A DNA stretch of 64,000 nt from Paraglaciecola sp. L1A13 (lineage in GTDB: Bacteria > Pseudomonadota > Gammaproteobacteria > Enterobacterales > Alteromonadaceae). Made by a program: the position numbers and the translations under genes. The notes beneath the pieces are model-generated. The model searched no databases. It was not told the origin of the DNA and worked only from the letters and a program-made list of their open reading frames with translations. Shown piece by piece: positions 14,170 to 23,128 of the stretch; within the stretch, counting starts at the first letter, position 1; every line of letters begins with the position of its first letter. The stretch spans positions 2,728,001-2,792,000 of the forward strand of contig NZ_CP047024.1 of assembly GCF_009796745.1 (NCBI RefSeq), read 5' to 3'.

Positions 14170-14631
14170 CTAATAAGGAATGTTCATGCGTTTCAACCAA
14201 TGTACCCACCACCAAGCTGGCCCAACTAATAAAAACTGTAAATCTTTAAAAAACGACGGGCTTTTGCCTTCTATTTTGTGACCTATAAATTGCAAAATCC
14301 ACATAAATACAAACAAGGCTAAACAAACTTCCCACACTTCGTAAATTGTCCCTTCAAGCAACATGATGCCGTACAATGCCAATACGCTTAACAACGTCAT
14401 TGCGGCGCCTATGGGGCCTGATAATCTGAAATAATAATACAACATTGGCACAACGGCGATATGCGCCCAAGTCACATCAAAATGTTCCATTATCTCAAGT
14501 CTAGGAATCGACCAGAGTAAACCAAGGGTTACAAAATAGATTGCTGGTACAGCAACCGCATGAATTAATATATTGAGTTTGTTGGTATGACTATGACCAT
14601 ATTCATTTAACAACAATTCTATTCGGCGCAT
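14170..14631 (-). CDS. DUF962/Mpo1-like membrane protein
   Basis: About 153 residues with four hydrophobic segments. The conserved HxxxxNxxxHxxxxP-type pattern (HSHTNKLNILIHAVAVP, about residues 13-29) places it in the DUF962 family, related to yeast Mpo1, an Fe-dependent 2-hydroxy fatty acid dioxygenase. A second His-bearing segment is IGHKIEG. The start ATG at 14631 gives the family-like N-terminus MRRIELLLNEYG and has a G-rich stretch just upstream; ATG 14643 is an alternative. The bacterial substrate is not established. Confidence 0.75.
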   Translation of the reverse strand: MRRIELLLNEYGHSHTNKLNILIHAVAVPAIYFVTLGLLWSIPRLEIMEHFDVTWAHIAVVPMLYYYFRLSGPIGAAMTLLSVLALYGIMLLEGTIYEVWEVCLALFVFMWILQFIGHKIEGKSPSFFKDLQFLLVGPAWWWVHWLKRMNIPY

Positions 14632-14685
14632 GTACACCCCCATTCTTTTTACATTTTATTAACAGTTATAAATCTGAGCATACCG

Positions 14686-14715
14686 AAAAGGCCAGCCCAC
14701 GTCTATTGGCCTTTT
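14686..14715 (-). terminator. Terminator of the PilZ gene
   Basis: The stem AAAAGGCCA/TGGCCTTTT lies eight bases beyond the stop codon of the minus-strand PilZ gene, with a short U-run on the minus strand. Confidence 0.6.
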
Positions 14716-14722
14716 GGTGCGA

Positions 14723-15406
14723 TTACGGGTTATCCGTGTTGATTAGGAGTTGAGATAATAATTTAGCCACATCATTTTCTTCGGCACAAAACTGGATCCC
14801 GTAATAATGACGTGTATCGTCTTCTTTTTTATTACGTACGTGACCAGACAAACTAATGTCATCACCTTGAGAGTTTGGAATTAGCAGCTCAAGCTCCTGA
14901 TCAATAGCAGGCCGAATGCCTTTGGCATCACGACCAATACTGATCATGCAACCTTGATTTGAAATATCACGGACTAAGCAAGGTATGATGTCGCTACGTT
15001 CTTGGGTGTCAATTAAAAGAGCGGCAATACGTGTTTGTGCACGTTGCTCAGCTCGCAAACCATGGCTTTGTATACTTTCTGGGAACGCAGCAAAAATTAA
15101 CTTAGACGGCTTGGTAATAACAATCGTAATCTTAACCTTGAAAGCCACAATCACCCCAGTTTCATCTTCAAGAATACAACGTACGATCATGGTGTTATTC
15201 ATGTAAATTGCACCATCAAGGCCTGCCCACTTATTATCATCGGGAAAGCGAAAGATCAGATTGCGGTTGCCATCTATACCAACGAATTCAGTTTTAACCC
15301 GCCTTTTTAACGTGGGTGACTGAATCTGCAAGTCAACGACCATTCCAGGACGCATTGAGCGCAGTTTAAATAAATCATCACTTGATAACCCAGTGTTGTG
15401 TGGCAA
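14723..15406 (-). CDS. PilZ domain protein (YcgR-like c-di-GMP receptor)
   Basis: The 227-residue product has an N-terminal split-barrel domain resembling YcgR-N (about 18-105) and a C-terminal PilZ domain (about 118-225). The c-di-GMP-binding RxxxR is present (R118/R122 or R122/R126 in RAEQRAQTR), as is the second motif DISNQG at about 147-152. YcgR-type proteins act as flagellar brakes or other c-di-GMP effectors; no flagellar genes are in view. The reading frame starts with TTG at 15406 behind AGGA; the next ATG (residue 18) would trim only non-domain residues. Confidence 0.82.
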   Translation of the reverse strand: MPHNTGLSSDDLFKLRSMRPGMVVDLQIQSPTLKRRVKTEFVGIDGNRNLIFRFPDDNKWAGLDGAIYMNNTMIVRCILEDETGVIVAFKVKITIVITKPSKLIFAAFPESIQSHGLRAEQRAQTRIAALLIDTQERSDIIPCLVRDISNQGCMISIGRDAKGIRPAIDQELELLIPNSQGDDISLSGHVRNKKEDDTRHYYGIQFCAEENDVAKLLSQLLINTDNP

Positions 15407-15460
15407 GAGTTAAATATCCTGTAAAGTAGTAAACAAAGTTAGGTGCAATCCGACCATTTA

Positions 15461-15475
15461 ACGTAAAATTTACGT
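15461..15475. repeat. 15-nt perfect palindrome in a divergent promoter region
   Basis: ACGTAAA-A-TTTACGT lies between the divergent PilZ gene and the M61 peptidase gene. The length and position suit an operator for a dimeric regulator, but the binder is unknown. Confidence 0.45.
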
Positions 15476-15570
15476 GAATATAAAGTGTTTTCGCAAAGGT
15501 TTATCGTAAAGATGATTATTTTCGAGCACATTTCACCCAGTTCCTCTTCGTGTTTATTTAAGGTTTTTCC

Positions 15571-17433
15571 ATGTCCCAAAGCTCACCCGCTATTCATTAC
15601 ACCCTTGGTATCGATTCTATTGCTGGTCATACCCTCACGGTATCCTTATATATTAGTATTCCATCTTTGAAGGGCCACATATTATCTTTACCTGCTTGGA
15701 TACCTGGCAGCTACATGATCCGCGATTTTGCGAAAAATATCGTCCAAATTCGCGTTGAAGATGAACAAGGTGCCCAGTTGCCTCTTGAAAAACCTGACAA
15801 GCAAACCTGGATGTTACCCCCGAATAACGGCCCGATAACGGTTCATTATACTATTTATGCCTTCGACCTATCAGTCCGTAGCGCGTATGTATTCGATGAT
15901 TTCGCATTCTTCAACGGCACCAGCACCTTTTTAGCCGTTGAAGGTCACCGCAACGAATCGTTAGCCGTTACGCTACTCAAACCCACGCAAGCTTCGTGTG
16001 CGAATTGGCGCGTAGCAACAACTTTACCTTTGGCGCAAGACACACGGCATCATGCTTTTGGTCATTACCTAGCCAAAGATTACAATGACCTTATCGATCA
16101 TCCTATATTGTTGGGTGAGTACGATATTGTCTCCTTCGACGTAGTAACGCCGCTGAATGAACCGCAGGACAAAGAGATTCAACAGGAACATACCTGCCAT
16201 TTTGAACTCATTCTAGCAGGCGGACATCGCAGTGATACGCAGCGTATGGCCCAAGATTTGCGCGAACTTTGTGCCCATCATTTTGCCTTGTTTGCTGACA
16301 CCCCCCCGGTAGAGCGTTATCTATTTATTACGATGCTGACAGGTAAAGATTTTGGTGGTCTTGAACATATTTCATCAACCGCGTTATTGTACAGTCGTGA
16401 CGATTTACCTAGTATCGCCCAAGCCGACCACATGCCTGATGGATACCGGACCTTTTTAAGTTTGTGTAGCCATGAGTTTTTACATACGTGGCATATAAAA
16501 CGCACTAAACCCGCCGTGCTGCAAGCGAGCGCACTGGCGCAAGAAGCGTACACTCCCCAATTGTGGATATACGAAGGTTTTACCAGTTATTACGATGATC
16601 TTAGTTTAGCACGCAGTCACGTTACCCCCACCGAAAGCTATTTAGAGGTGCTAGGTCAAACACTCACACGCTTAGAGCGAAACACTGGACGTCTCAAACA
16701 AACCGTTACCGATTCTAGTTTTGACGCTTGGACCAAGTTTTACCAACAAGATGCCAGCGCCATAAATAATATTGTCAGTTATTACGTTAAAGGCGCCGTT
16801 ATCGCACTGTGTCTCGATTTACACATTCGTATACAGAGCAAACATACCTTAAGTTTAGATAACGTGATGCGCTATTTGTGGCTGCACCACGGCAAGCTAG
16901 GGGTAGGCACCCCTGACGATATAATTCATCATATCGTACTAGAGGTATTCAAACTGCCGCTCGCACAATTTCTGCAAGATGCGCTTTATTCGACTAAAGA
17001 GTTACCAGTTCAGAGTTTATTGGCCGAATTCGGTATTAGTATGCAGCGTCGTGCACGCAGTGATGCTAACGATCTTGGTGGTAAAGCCGCCAATCGTGTG
17101 CAAGGCAATCAATTTGGCGCATCGTTTAAATCATCTGAAACTGGTGTAATTATTACCCAAGTCAGTGAAAATACGCCTGCCTACCATGCGGGTTTACAAG
17201 TGGGCGATCAGCTCATTAGCTTTGATGATTGGCAAGTGTCCACAGGAAATTTACTCAATATTTATGCTCAGTACGCAAACAATGCACAGGTAAGACTATT
17301 TATCCTTCGTCATCAGCGACTTAAACAGCTTACGCTTAAAATTAATGAAGCCCAACTAGACACGCTTTATTTAACGATCAGCGACCAGCAAAAATTGAAA
17401 CTATGGTTACCCGATAATAAACAGAACCTATAA
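15571..17433 (+). CDS. M61 family metallopeptidase with PDZ domain
   Basis: Glycyl-aminopeptidase-type enzyme of 620 residues. An N-terminal beta-rich M61 domain (about 5-190) precedes the catalytic domain with the zinc motif H301-E302-x-x-H305 (SHEFLHTWHIKR) and the third ligand E335 (IYEGFTSYY). A C-terminal PDZ domain spans about 500-590 (GVIITQVSENTPAYHAGL). No signal peptide is seen, so it is predicted to be cytoplasmic. The ATG at 15571 follows AAGG. It is monocistronic. Confidence 0.92.
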   Translation: MSQSSPAIHYTLGIDSIAGHTLTVSLYISIPSLKGHILSLPAWIPGSYMIRDFAKNIVQIRVEDEQGAQLPLEKPDKQTWMLPPNNGPITVHYTIYAFDLSVRSAYVFDDFAFFNGTSTFLAVEGHRNESLAVTLLKPTQASCANWRVATTLPLAQDTRHHAFGHYLAKDYNDLIDHPILLGEYDIVSFDVVTPLNEPQDKEIQQEHTCHFELILAGGHRSDTQRMAQDLRELCAHHFALFADTPPVERYLFITMLTGKDFGGLEHISSTALLYSRDDLPSIAQADHMPDGYRTFLSLCSHEFLHTWHIKRTKPAVLQASALAQEAYTPQLWIYEGFTSYYDDLSLARSHVTPTESYLEVLGQTLTRLERNTGRLKQTVTDSSFDAWTKFYQQDASAINNIVSYYVKGAVIALCLDLHIRIQSKHTLSLDNVMRYLWLHHGKLGVGTPDDIIHHIVLEVFKLPLAQFLQDALYSTKELPVQSLLAEFGISMQRRARSDANDLGGKAANRVQGNQFGASFKSSETGVIITQVSENTPAYHAGLQVGDQLISFDDWQVSTGNLLNIYAQYANNAQVRLFILRHQRLKQLTLKINEAQLDTLYLTISDQQKLKLWLPDNKQNL

Positions 17434-17476
17434 ATAAAGGGACTCGGCACTTACCTAATATTCGTTTTTAAAAAAT

Positions 17477-17523
17477 TGCACCAGTTTCGCGCAATTGTAC
17501 TTAGTGCGTATCGAACTGGTGCA
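17477..17523. terminator. Long hairpin downstream of the M61 gene
   Basis: A 12-bp inverted repeat with one bulged T (TGCACCAGTTTCG at 17477-17489 against 17512-17523) encloses a second small CGCA/TGCG pairing. There is no U-run, so either a factor-assisted terminator or a stabilising end. Confidence 0.4.
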
Positions 17524-17706
17524 GTTACATCCCTATACCATCGTACTTAACACGTAAACGTCATTTATCGCCCCTTAATTCCTCTATTGCCTTGGGCACG
17601 AACCTTGCTCTGTTAAACCAGTATTGATTGTAAATAAACCATCGCGGTATGCCCAACGCAACCCTTTGTGTTTATGAATATTCGAACATAATAAAAGGAC
17701 TATCCA

Positions 17707-18759
17707 TTGCAAACTCAACCGTTAGATATGCAAAGTTTCATCAGTAATATGCCAAAAGCCGAACTTCATGTTCATCTTGAGGGCACCCTTGAACCTGAAT
17801 TAAGTTTTGCTCTGGCAGCAAAAAATAATATCCCCCTAGAATTTGATACCCCTGAGCAATTAATTGCCGCTTACGACTTTCACGATTTACCGTCTTTCCT
17901 AAAAATTTATTACGCAGGAATGAATGTCCTCATCAATCAAGAAGACTTTTACCAACTCACTTTTGATTATTTAACCAAGGCAGCTAGCGAAAATATCGTT
18001 TATGTAGAGCTATTCTTTGACCCACAAGCTCATACTAGCCGCGGTGTTAGCTTTGAAACAATCATTACTGGCATTCATAAAGCCCAACTGGATGCAGAGG
18101 ACGCACTTGGAATACGCAGCCAATTAATCATGTGTTTTCTTCGAGAACTAAGCGCAGAATCGGCAATGGAACACCTTAAGTTAGCCATGCCTTATTTACC
18201 TTGGTTAGTGGGCGTGGGGCTCGATTCCAATGAAAAGGATAATCCTCCGGCAAAGTTTGCAGAAGTATTTGCTAAAGCCCGCGCTTTGGATCTAAAGCTC
18301 ACCATGCATTGCGATGTCAATCAATTAGACACCCTAACCAATATCAAACAATGTTTAGATGATATACAAGTGGATAGAATCGACCACGGGGTCAACGCAT
18401 TACAAGACCCAGCTCTACTTAAAAAGATCCAACAGCAGCAGATGGGTTTAACCGTGTGTCCTGTATCAAATCGCTTTGTGGTGCAATCCTTAACGTCAAA
18501 AGAAGTACGTCAGATGCTTGAGCAAAATATTTTGGTCACCATCAATTCAGATGATCCCGCTTATTTTCGTGCCTACTTAAATGAAAACTTTATTGAGCTG
18601 CAAAGAGAAGGACAATTTAGTACGCAAGATATCGTTACCATGGTAGAAAATGCATTTAAAGTCGCATGGTTAAAAGACAGTGAAATTAATCAGTATTTAG
18701 CGCAGGTAAGCCAATATGCCAGGCATGCCCTAAAGCCCAGCCCAACGGCCCACGCATAA
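17707..18759 (+). CDS. Adenine deaminase (adenosine deaminase family)
   Basis: Zinc hydrolase of the adenosine/adenine deaminase family that deaminates adenine (to hypoxanthine) or adenosine (to inosine) in purine salvage. The 350-residue product has H21-x-H23 (ELHVHLEGTLEPE), MHCDVNQ, RIDHG and NSDDPAYF. The Asn-Ser-Asp-Asp and LEPEL patterns and the FLKIYYAGMNVL stretch resemble the proteobacterial adenine deaminase subgroup, so adenine is favoured, but this is an inference. The start is TTG at 17707, placed seven bases after AAAGGA (17694-17699); the first ATG, at 17728, lies 28 bases from that site. Confidence 0.85.
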   Translation: MQTQPLDMQSFISNMPKAELHVHLEGTLEPELSFALAAKNNIPLEFDTPEQLIAAYDFHDLPSFLKIYYAGMNVLINQEDFYQLTFDYLTKAASENIVYVELFFDPQAHTSRGVSFETIITGIHKAQLDAEDALGIRSQLIMCFLRELSAESAMEHLKLAMPYLPWLVGVGLDSNEKDNPPAKFAEVFAKARALDLKLTMHCDVNQLDTLTNIKQCLDDIQVDRIDHGVNALQDPALLKKIQQQQMGLTVCPVSNRFVVQSLTSKEVRQMLEQNILVTINSDDPAYFRAYLNENFIELQREGQFSTQDIVTMVENAFKVAWLKDSEINQYLAQVSQYARHALKPSPTAHA

Positions 18760-18918
18760 ATTAATGTGCTAACGAGTATTCCACGGATGGAATATAAGCC
18801 AATTAGCCTTTTGACTATCAATGGTTATGATACAAATTTTGATTGTGATCAGTGCGCCTGCCTGCACAATGTTTAATATAGATAAAGTTTGTAACGACCC
18901 ATTGATAAGGAATGCTCC

Positions 18919-19920
18919 ATGATAAAGGCTTACGCAGCACATGAACCGAAAGGCAAGCTCACCCCCTTTGAATATGATCCTGGCGAGCTCAAGCCAAACG
19001 AAGTTGAACTTGATGTTATGTATTGCGGCGTTTGCCACAGTGATTTGAGCGTAATTGATAACGAATGGGGGATCAGCAAATATCCTGTCGTCGGTGGCCA
19101 TGAAGTTGTGGGCACTATCCGTCAAATAGGTAGCACCGTAAAAGGGCTTAAAATTGGCCAAGTGGCAGGGTTAGGCTGGCATGCTGGTTATTGCAATCAC
19201 TGTCGGTTGTGCGACAACGGAGATCACAACTTATGCGCTAAGGCACGCCCGACGATAGTTGGCCATCACGGAGGCTTTGCCGATAAAGTGCGCGCGCAAG
19301 AAAATGCGGTTGTGGTTATTCCTGATGGAATTGATCTCGCTTCCGCTGGACCATTATTTTGTGGTGGTATCACGGTGTTTAATCCCCTAAGCGAATTTGA
19401 CATCAAACCTACAGATAAAGTCGCTGTCATTGGTATTGGTGGCCTAGGGCACCTAGCGCTGCAGTTTCTAAATGCTTGGGGCTGTGAAGTTACCGCATTT
19501 ACCTCAAGTGAAGCAAAGCAACTAGAAGCAAAATCTTTAGGTGCTCATCATGTGATTAACTCTCGTGATAACGAGGAAATAAAACAAGCCGCCGGCGAGT
19601 TTGATCTGATCATATCTACCGTAGCTGTTACCCTGGATTGGGAAGCATACATCAGTACACTGGCCCCTAAAGGTCGCTTACATTTTGTTGGCGCGATTAC
19701 CGAACCGCTAAAAATCAGCGTGTTTTCGCTTATGTCTCAGCAGCGAAGCATCTCTAGCTCTCCTGTTGGCAGCCCAGCTACCATCGCTAAAATGCTTGAA
19801 TTCGCCAAGCTGCATAATATCAAACCGGTCATCGAAACTTACTCGTTTGACGAGATTAATCAAGCACTTGAAAGGCTTCGAGTCGGTGACGTTAAATACC
19901 GAATTGTTTTAAAACGCTGA
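18919..19920 (+). CDS. Zinc-dependent NAD(P) alcohol dehydrogenase
   Basis: Medium-chain dehydrogenase of 333 residues in the cinnamyl-alcohol/YahK-like group, interconverting an alcohol and an aldehyde. The catalytic zinc motif is YCGVCHSD with GGHEVVG; the structural zinc cluster is the Cys-rich CNHCRLCDNGDHNLC. The Rossmann motif GIGGLGHLALQ lies near residues 174-184. An AAGGA Shine-Dalgarno precedes the ATG at 18919. It stands alone and is convergent with the cus operon; the physiological substrate cannot be told from sequence. Confidence 0.9.
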   Translation: MIKAYAAHEPKGKLTPFEYDPGELKPNEVELDVMYCGVCHSDLSVIDNEWGISKYPVVGGHEVVGTIRQIGSTVKGLKIGQVAGLGWHAGYCNHCRLCDNGDHNLCAKARPTIVGHHGGFADKVRAQENAVVVIPDGIDLASAGPLFCGGITVFNPLSEFDIKPTDKVAVIGIGGLGHLALQFLNAWGCEVTAFTSSEAKQLEAKSLGAHHVINSRDNEEIKQAAGEFDLIISTVAVTLDWEAYISTLAPKGRLHFVGAITEPLKISVFSLMSQQRSISSSPVGSPATIAKMLEFAKLHNIKPVIETYSFDEINQALERLRVGDVKYRIVLKR

Positions 19921-19949
19921 TAAGTTAAGGTCGCAAAAGAATCGTTAAT

Positions 19950-19984
19950 GCCCCTATGCAATCCATAAAATATTGCTTAGGGGC
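19950..19984. terminator. Hairpin between the convergent dehydrogenase and cusA genes
   Basis: A 13-bp stem with one mismatch (GCCCCTATGCAAT against its near-complement at 19972-19984) and a 9-nt loop. The U-run is weak, so this is a probable transcript end. Confidence 0.55.
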
Positions 19985-20005
19985 TCGCTTTCCATCGGTG
20001 ACGCT

Positions 20006-23000
20006 TTACACGGTAAGACCGCGCTTGCGCCATAAAAAATACACCACAGGCACTACCAGCAGGCTGAGTATTAACGCGCTTGCCATGCCCCCGACCATAG
20101 GCGCCGCAATACGGCTCATTACTTCAGCGCCTGTACCGCTGCCAAACATAACAGGCAGTAAGCCGATAATAACAGTAGCAACTGTCATCATAACGGGCCG
20201 AACTCTAAGGCCTGCCCCTTGCATCACGCTGTGGCGAAGCTTGTCCTCTGAAATTCGCCCGCCAACGTTTTGTTCATCTAAGCTCAGTTTTTCGTATGCT
20301 TGATTCAAATACACCAGCATGATCACGCCAATTTCAACGGCTACGCCAGCTAACGCAATAAAGCCAACGCCAACAGCAACGGACAAATTAAAGTCCGCAA
20401 GGTACACTAGCCATATGCCACCAATCATGGCTAAGGGCAGTGTTCCAAGAATAATCGCCACTTCTGCAAAACGCTTAAAGTTGAGATATAAAAGTAAAAC
20501 GATAATGGCTAACGTGAGGGGGATCACGTAATTCAGCTTTTCTTTGGCTCGCTCAATGTACTCATACTGCCCAGCCCAGGTAACACTATACCCCGCAGGC
20601 AATACCAGTTTATCTTTGAGCAATGCTTGGCCTTTTTGTACATAGTGGCTTACGTCGATGTTGTCTATATCAATGAATATCCAACCATTTAAGCGAGCGT
20701 TTTCACTTTTAATCGCTGCAGGCCCTTCATCAATATAGACTCTGGCCACCTCCCCCAACGTTAAGTGCTGGCCAGTTTTAGTCACTATGGGTAAACGCTG
20801 CAATTGCTCAGGAGAATCACGGTACGTTTGCGGGTAACGCACATTTATCGGATAGCGAGCGAGACCTTCTACTGATTGCCCTATGTTCACTCCACCAACA
20901 GCCATCGTTATGACGTTTTGGATAGCACTAACGCTGAGACCATATCGAGCCGCTGCTTCTCGGTTTATGTCTAGCTTAATGTATCGCCCGCCAACTGCAC
21001 GCTCTGCATAAACTGAAGCCGAGCCCTGCATAGGCGTAAGGATCCGCTCAATATCTTGGCCAATTTTTTGAATAACCGCTAAATCTTCACCTGCGACTTT
21101 TATACCTACAGGCGTTTTAATACCGGTTGCCAGCATATCAATGCGCGTTTTTATCGGCATGACCCATGAGTTAGTCACGCCAGGCAGCTTTAATGCTTGC
21201 TCTAACGCATCACGAATATCAGCTTTGCTCATACCCACACGCCATTCGTTTTCAGGCTTAAATTGTATAAAGGTTTCAATCATTGTTAATGGCGCAGGAT
21301 CGGTCGCGGTATCCGCTCGACCGATTTTGCCAAATACGTTATTTACCTCTGGCACAGTGCGGATGAGCTTATCGGTTTGCTGCAAAATTTCCCGAGCTTT
21401 ACCGACGGATATCCCTGCATATGTCGTCGGCATATACATTAAGTCACCCTCATCCAGTGGTGGCATAAATTCGCTACCAATATTCTTCAGCGGATAAAAT
21501 CCAACCAGTGCAATAACAAAAGCGACAAATAATGTACTTTTAGGGTAGTTCAGCACCATTTTTAAAGCCGGCATGTACAAAGCGATTAATGCACGATTAA
21601 TCGGGTTTTTGTGTTCACTTATGACCTTACCGCGAATGGCATACCCCATCAGTACTGGCACCACACTGATTGCCAGCCCTGCTGAAGCGGCCATGGCATA
21701 GGTTTTCGTGAACGCAAGCGGCGCGAACATTCGCCCTTCTTGAGCCTCAAGCATAAACACAGGTAGAAAGCTGACCGTAATTATAAGCAGACTAAAGAAC
21801 AAGGCAGGACCCACTTCAGAGGCCGATTTAATAACGATTTCCCAGCGGTTGTGCTCGGTTAACTCAACGTCTTGCATATGTTTATGCATGTTTTCAATCA
21901 TCACGATAGCCCCGTCAGTCATGGCACCAATGGCAATCGCTATTCCCCCAAGGGACATAATATTGGCGTTAATACCCTGCCAATACATAATGATAAACGC
22001 GATTAAAATACCCAATGGTAAGCTAACAATGGCGACCAAAGACGAGCGCACATGAAATAAGAACACAGCACACACAACGCCGACTATCAGTAATTCTTCT
22101 AGCAGCTTCGACCATAAATGATCAACCGCGCTCTCAATCAGTTCTGAGCGGTCATAAACCGCGACAATCTCAACCCCGTCAGGTAAACCTTGTTTTAGCA
22201 CCTCAAGCTTTTCTTTAAATGCCTCAATGGTTTTTTGCGCATTTTCACCAAAACGCATCACCGCAATGCCGCCTACCACTTCACCTTCCCCATTTAACTC
22301 AGCGATGCCACGGCGCATCTGTGGCCCAAGATGAATATCTGCCACATCGCGCAATAACACGGGCACACCATTGTCGTTAAAGCCTAAAGGGATCAACGCT
22401 AAATCGGCCTTGTTTTGTATGTATCCATTGGTTGAGACCAAATATTCAGCCTCTGCCATTTCTATAACCGATGCCCCAACTTCTTGATTACCGGCCTGAA
22501 TCGCAGTTTGAATAAGGCTCAAGGGAATGTTGTAAGCACGCAATTTATTGGGGTCGACCACCACCTGATATTGCTTAACCATACCGCCTATAGTGGCCAC
22601 TTCTGAAATACCCGGTACAGATTGCAATTCAAATTTTAAAAACCAGTCCTGTAAAGAGCGCAGTTCACTTAAATCATGACCACCGGTTTCATCTTTAAGT
22701 GCATACATATAGACCCAGCCAACGCCTGTGGCATCAGGTCCTAATTGTGGTTTTGCCTGTGCAGGCAAGTTTGGGCTCACTTGAGATAAGTATTCCAAGA
22801 CCCGTGATCGCGCCCAGTAAGGGTCGGTATCGTCATCAAAAATGATATACACGTACGAGTCACCAAAGAAAGAAAAGCCACGAACAGTTGTTGCCCCAGG
22901 AACAGACAACATCGCGCTGGTAAGCGGATACGTCACCTGATCTTCAACCACTTGTGGGGTTTGCCCGGGGTAGCTGGTTTTAATGATCACCTGCACATCC

Positions 23001-23128
23001 GATAAATCAGGGATGGCATCCACTGGGGTATGTTTAATACTAAATAACCCCAATCCTACGATCATGGCCGTCAGTAAAAGCACCAATAGTCGATTGTTCA
23101 CCGACCAGCGAATAATATGCACAATCAT
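20006..23128 (-). CDS. cusA: Heavy-metal RND efflux transporter CusA (Cu+/Ag+)
   Basis: Inner-membrane proton-driven pump of 1040 residues, the HME-RND length. It has the N-terminal FSIKHTPVDAIPDLSDVQV signature, twelve predicted transmembrane segments and two large periplasmic loops. The stretch RIDMLATGIKTPVGIKV resembles the monovalent Cu/Ag branch (CusA) more than the divalent CzcA branch. It overlaps cusB by four bases (ATGA), so the three genes form one translationally coupled operon in the order cusC-cusB-cusA. Cu+/Ag+ specificity is inferred from the branch and the CopL-like neighbour. Confidence 0.92.
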   Translation of the reverse strand: MIVHIIRWSVNNRLLVLLLTAMIVGLGLFSIKHTPVDAIPDLSDVQVIIKTSYPGQTPQVVEDQVTYPLTSAMLSVPGATTVRGFSFFGDSYVYIIFDDDTDPYWARSRVLEYLSQVSPNLPAQAKPQLGPDATGVGWVYMYALKDETGGHDLSELRSLQDWFLKFELQSVPGISEVATIGGMVKQYQVVVDPNKLRAYNIPLSLIQTAIQAGNQEVGASVIEMAEAEYLVSTNGYIQNKADLALIPLGFNDNGVPVLLRDVADIHLGPQMRRGIAELNGEGEVVGGIAVMRFGENAQKTIEAFKEKLEVLKQGLPDGVEIVAVYDRSELIESAVDHLWSKLLEELLIVGVVCAVFLFHVRSSLVAIVSLPLGILIAFIIMYWQGINANIMSLGGIAIAIGAMTDGAIVMIENMHKHMQDVELTEHNRWEIVIKSASEVGPALFFSLLIITVSFLPVFMLEAQEGRMFAPLAFTKTYAMAASAGLAISVVPVLMGYAIRGKVISEHKNPINRALIALYMPALKMVLNYPKSTLFVAFVIALVGFYPLKNIGSEFMPPLDEGDLMYMPTTYAGISVGKAREILQQTDKLIRTVPEVNNVFGKIGRADTATDPAPLTMIETFIQFKPENEWRVGMSKADIRDALEQALKLPGVTNSWVMPIKTRIDMLATGIKTPVGIKVAGEDLAVIQKIGQDIERILTPMQGSASVYAERAVGGRYIKLDINREAAARYGLSVSAIQNVITMAVGGVNIGQSVEGLARYPINVRYPQTYRDSPEQLQRLPIVTKTGQHLTLGEVARVYIDEGPAAIKSENARLNGWIFIDIDNIDVSHYVQKGQALLKDKLVLPAGYSVTWAGQYEYIERAKEKLNYVIPLTLAIIVLLLYLNFKRFAEVAIILGTLPLAMIGGIWLVYLADFNLSVAVGVGFIALAGVAVEIGVIMLVYLNQAYEKLSLDEQNVGGRISEDKLRHSVMQGAGLRVRPVMMTVATVIIGLLPVMFGSGTGAEVMSRIAAPMVGGMASALILSLLVVPVVYFLWRKRGLTV

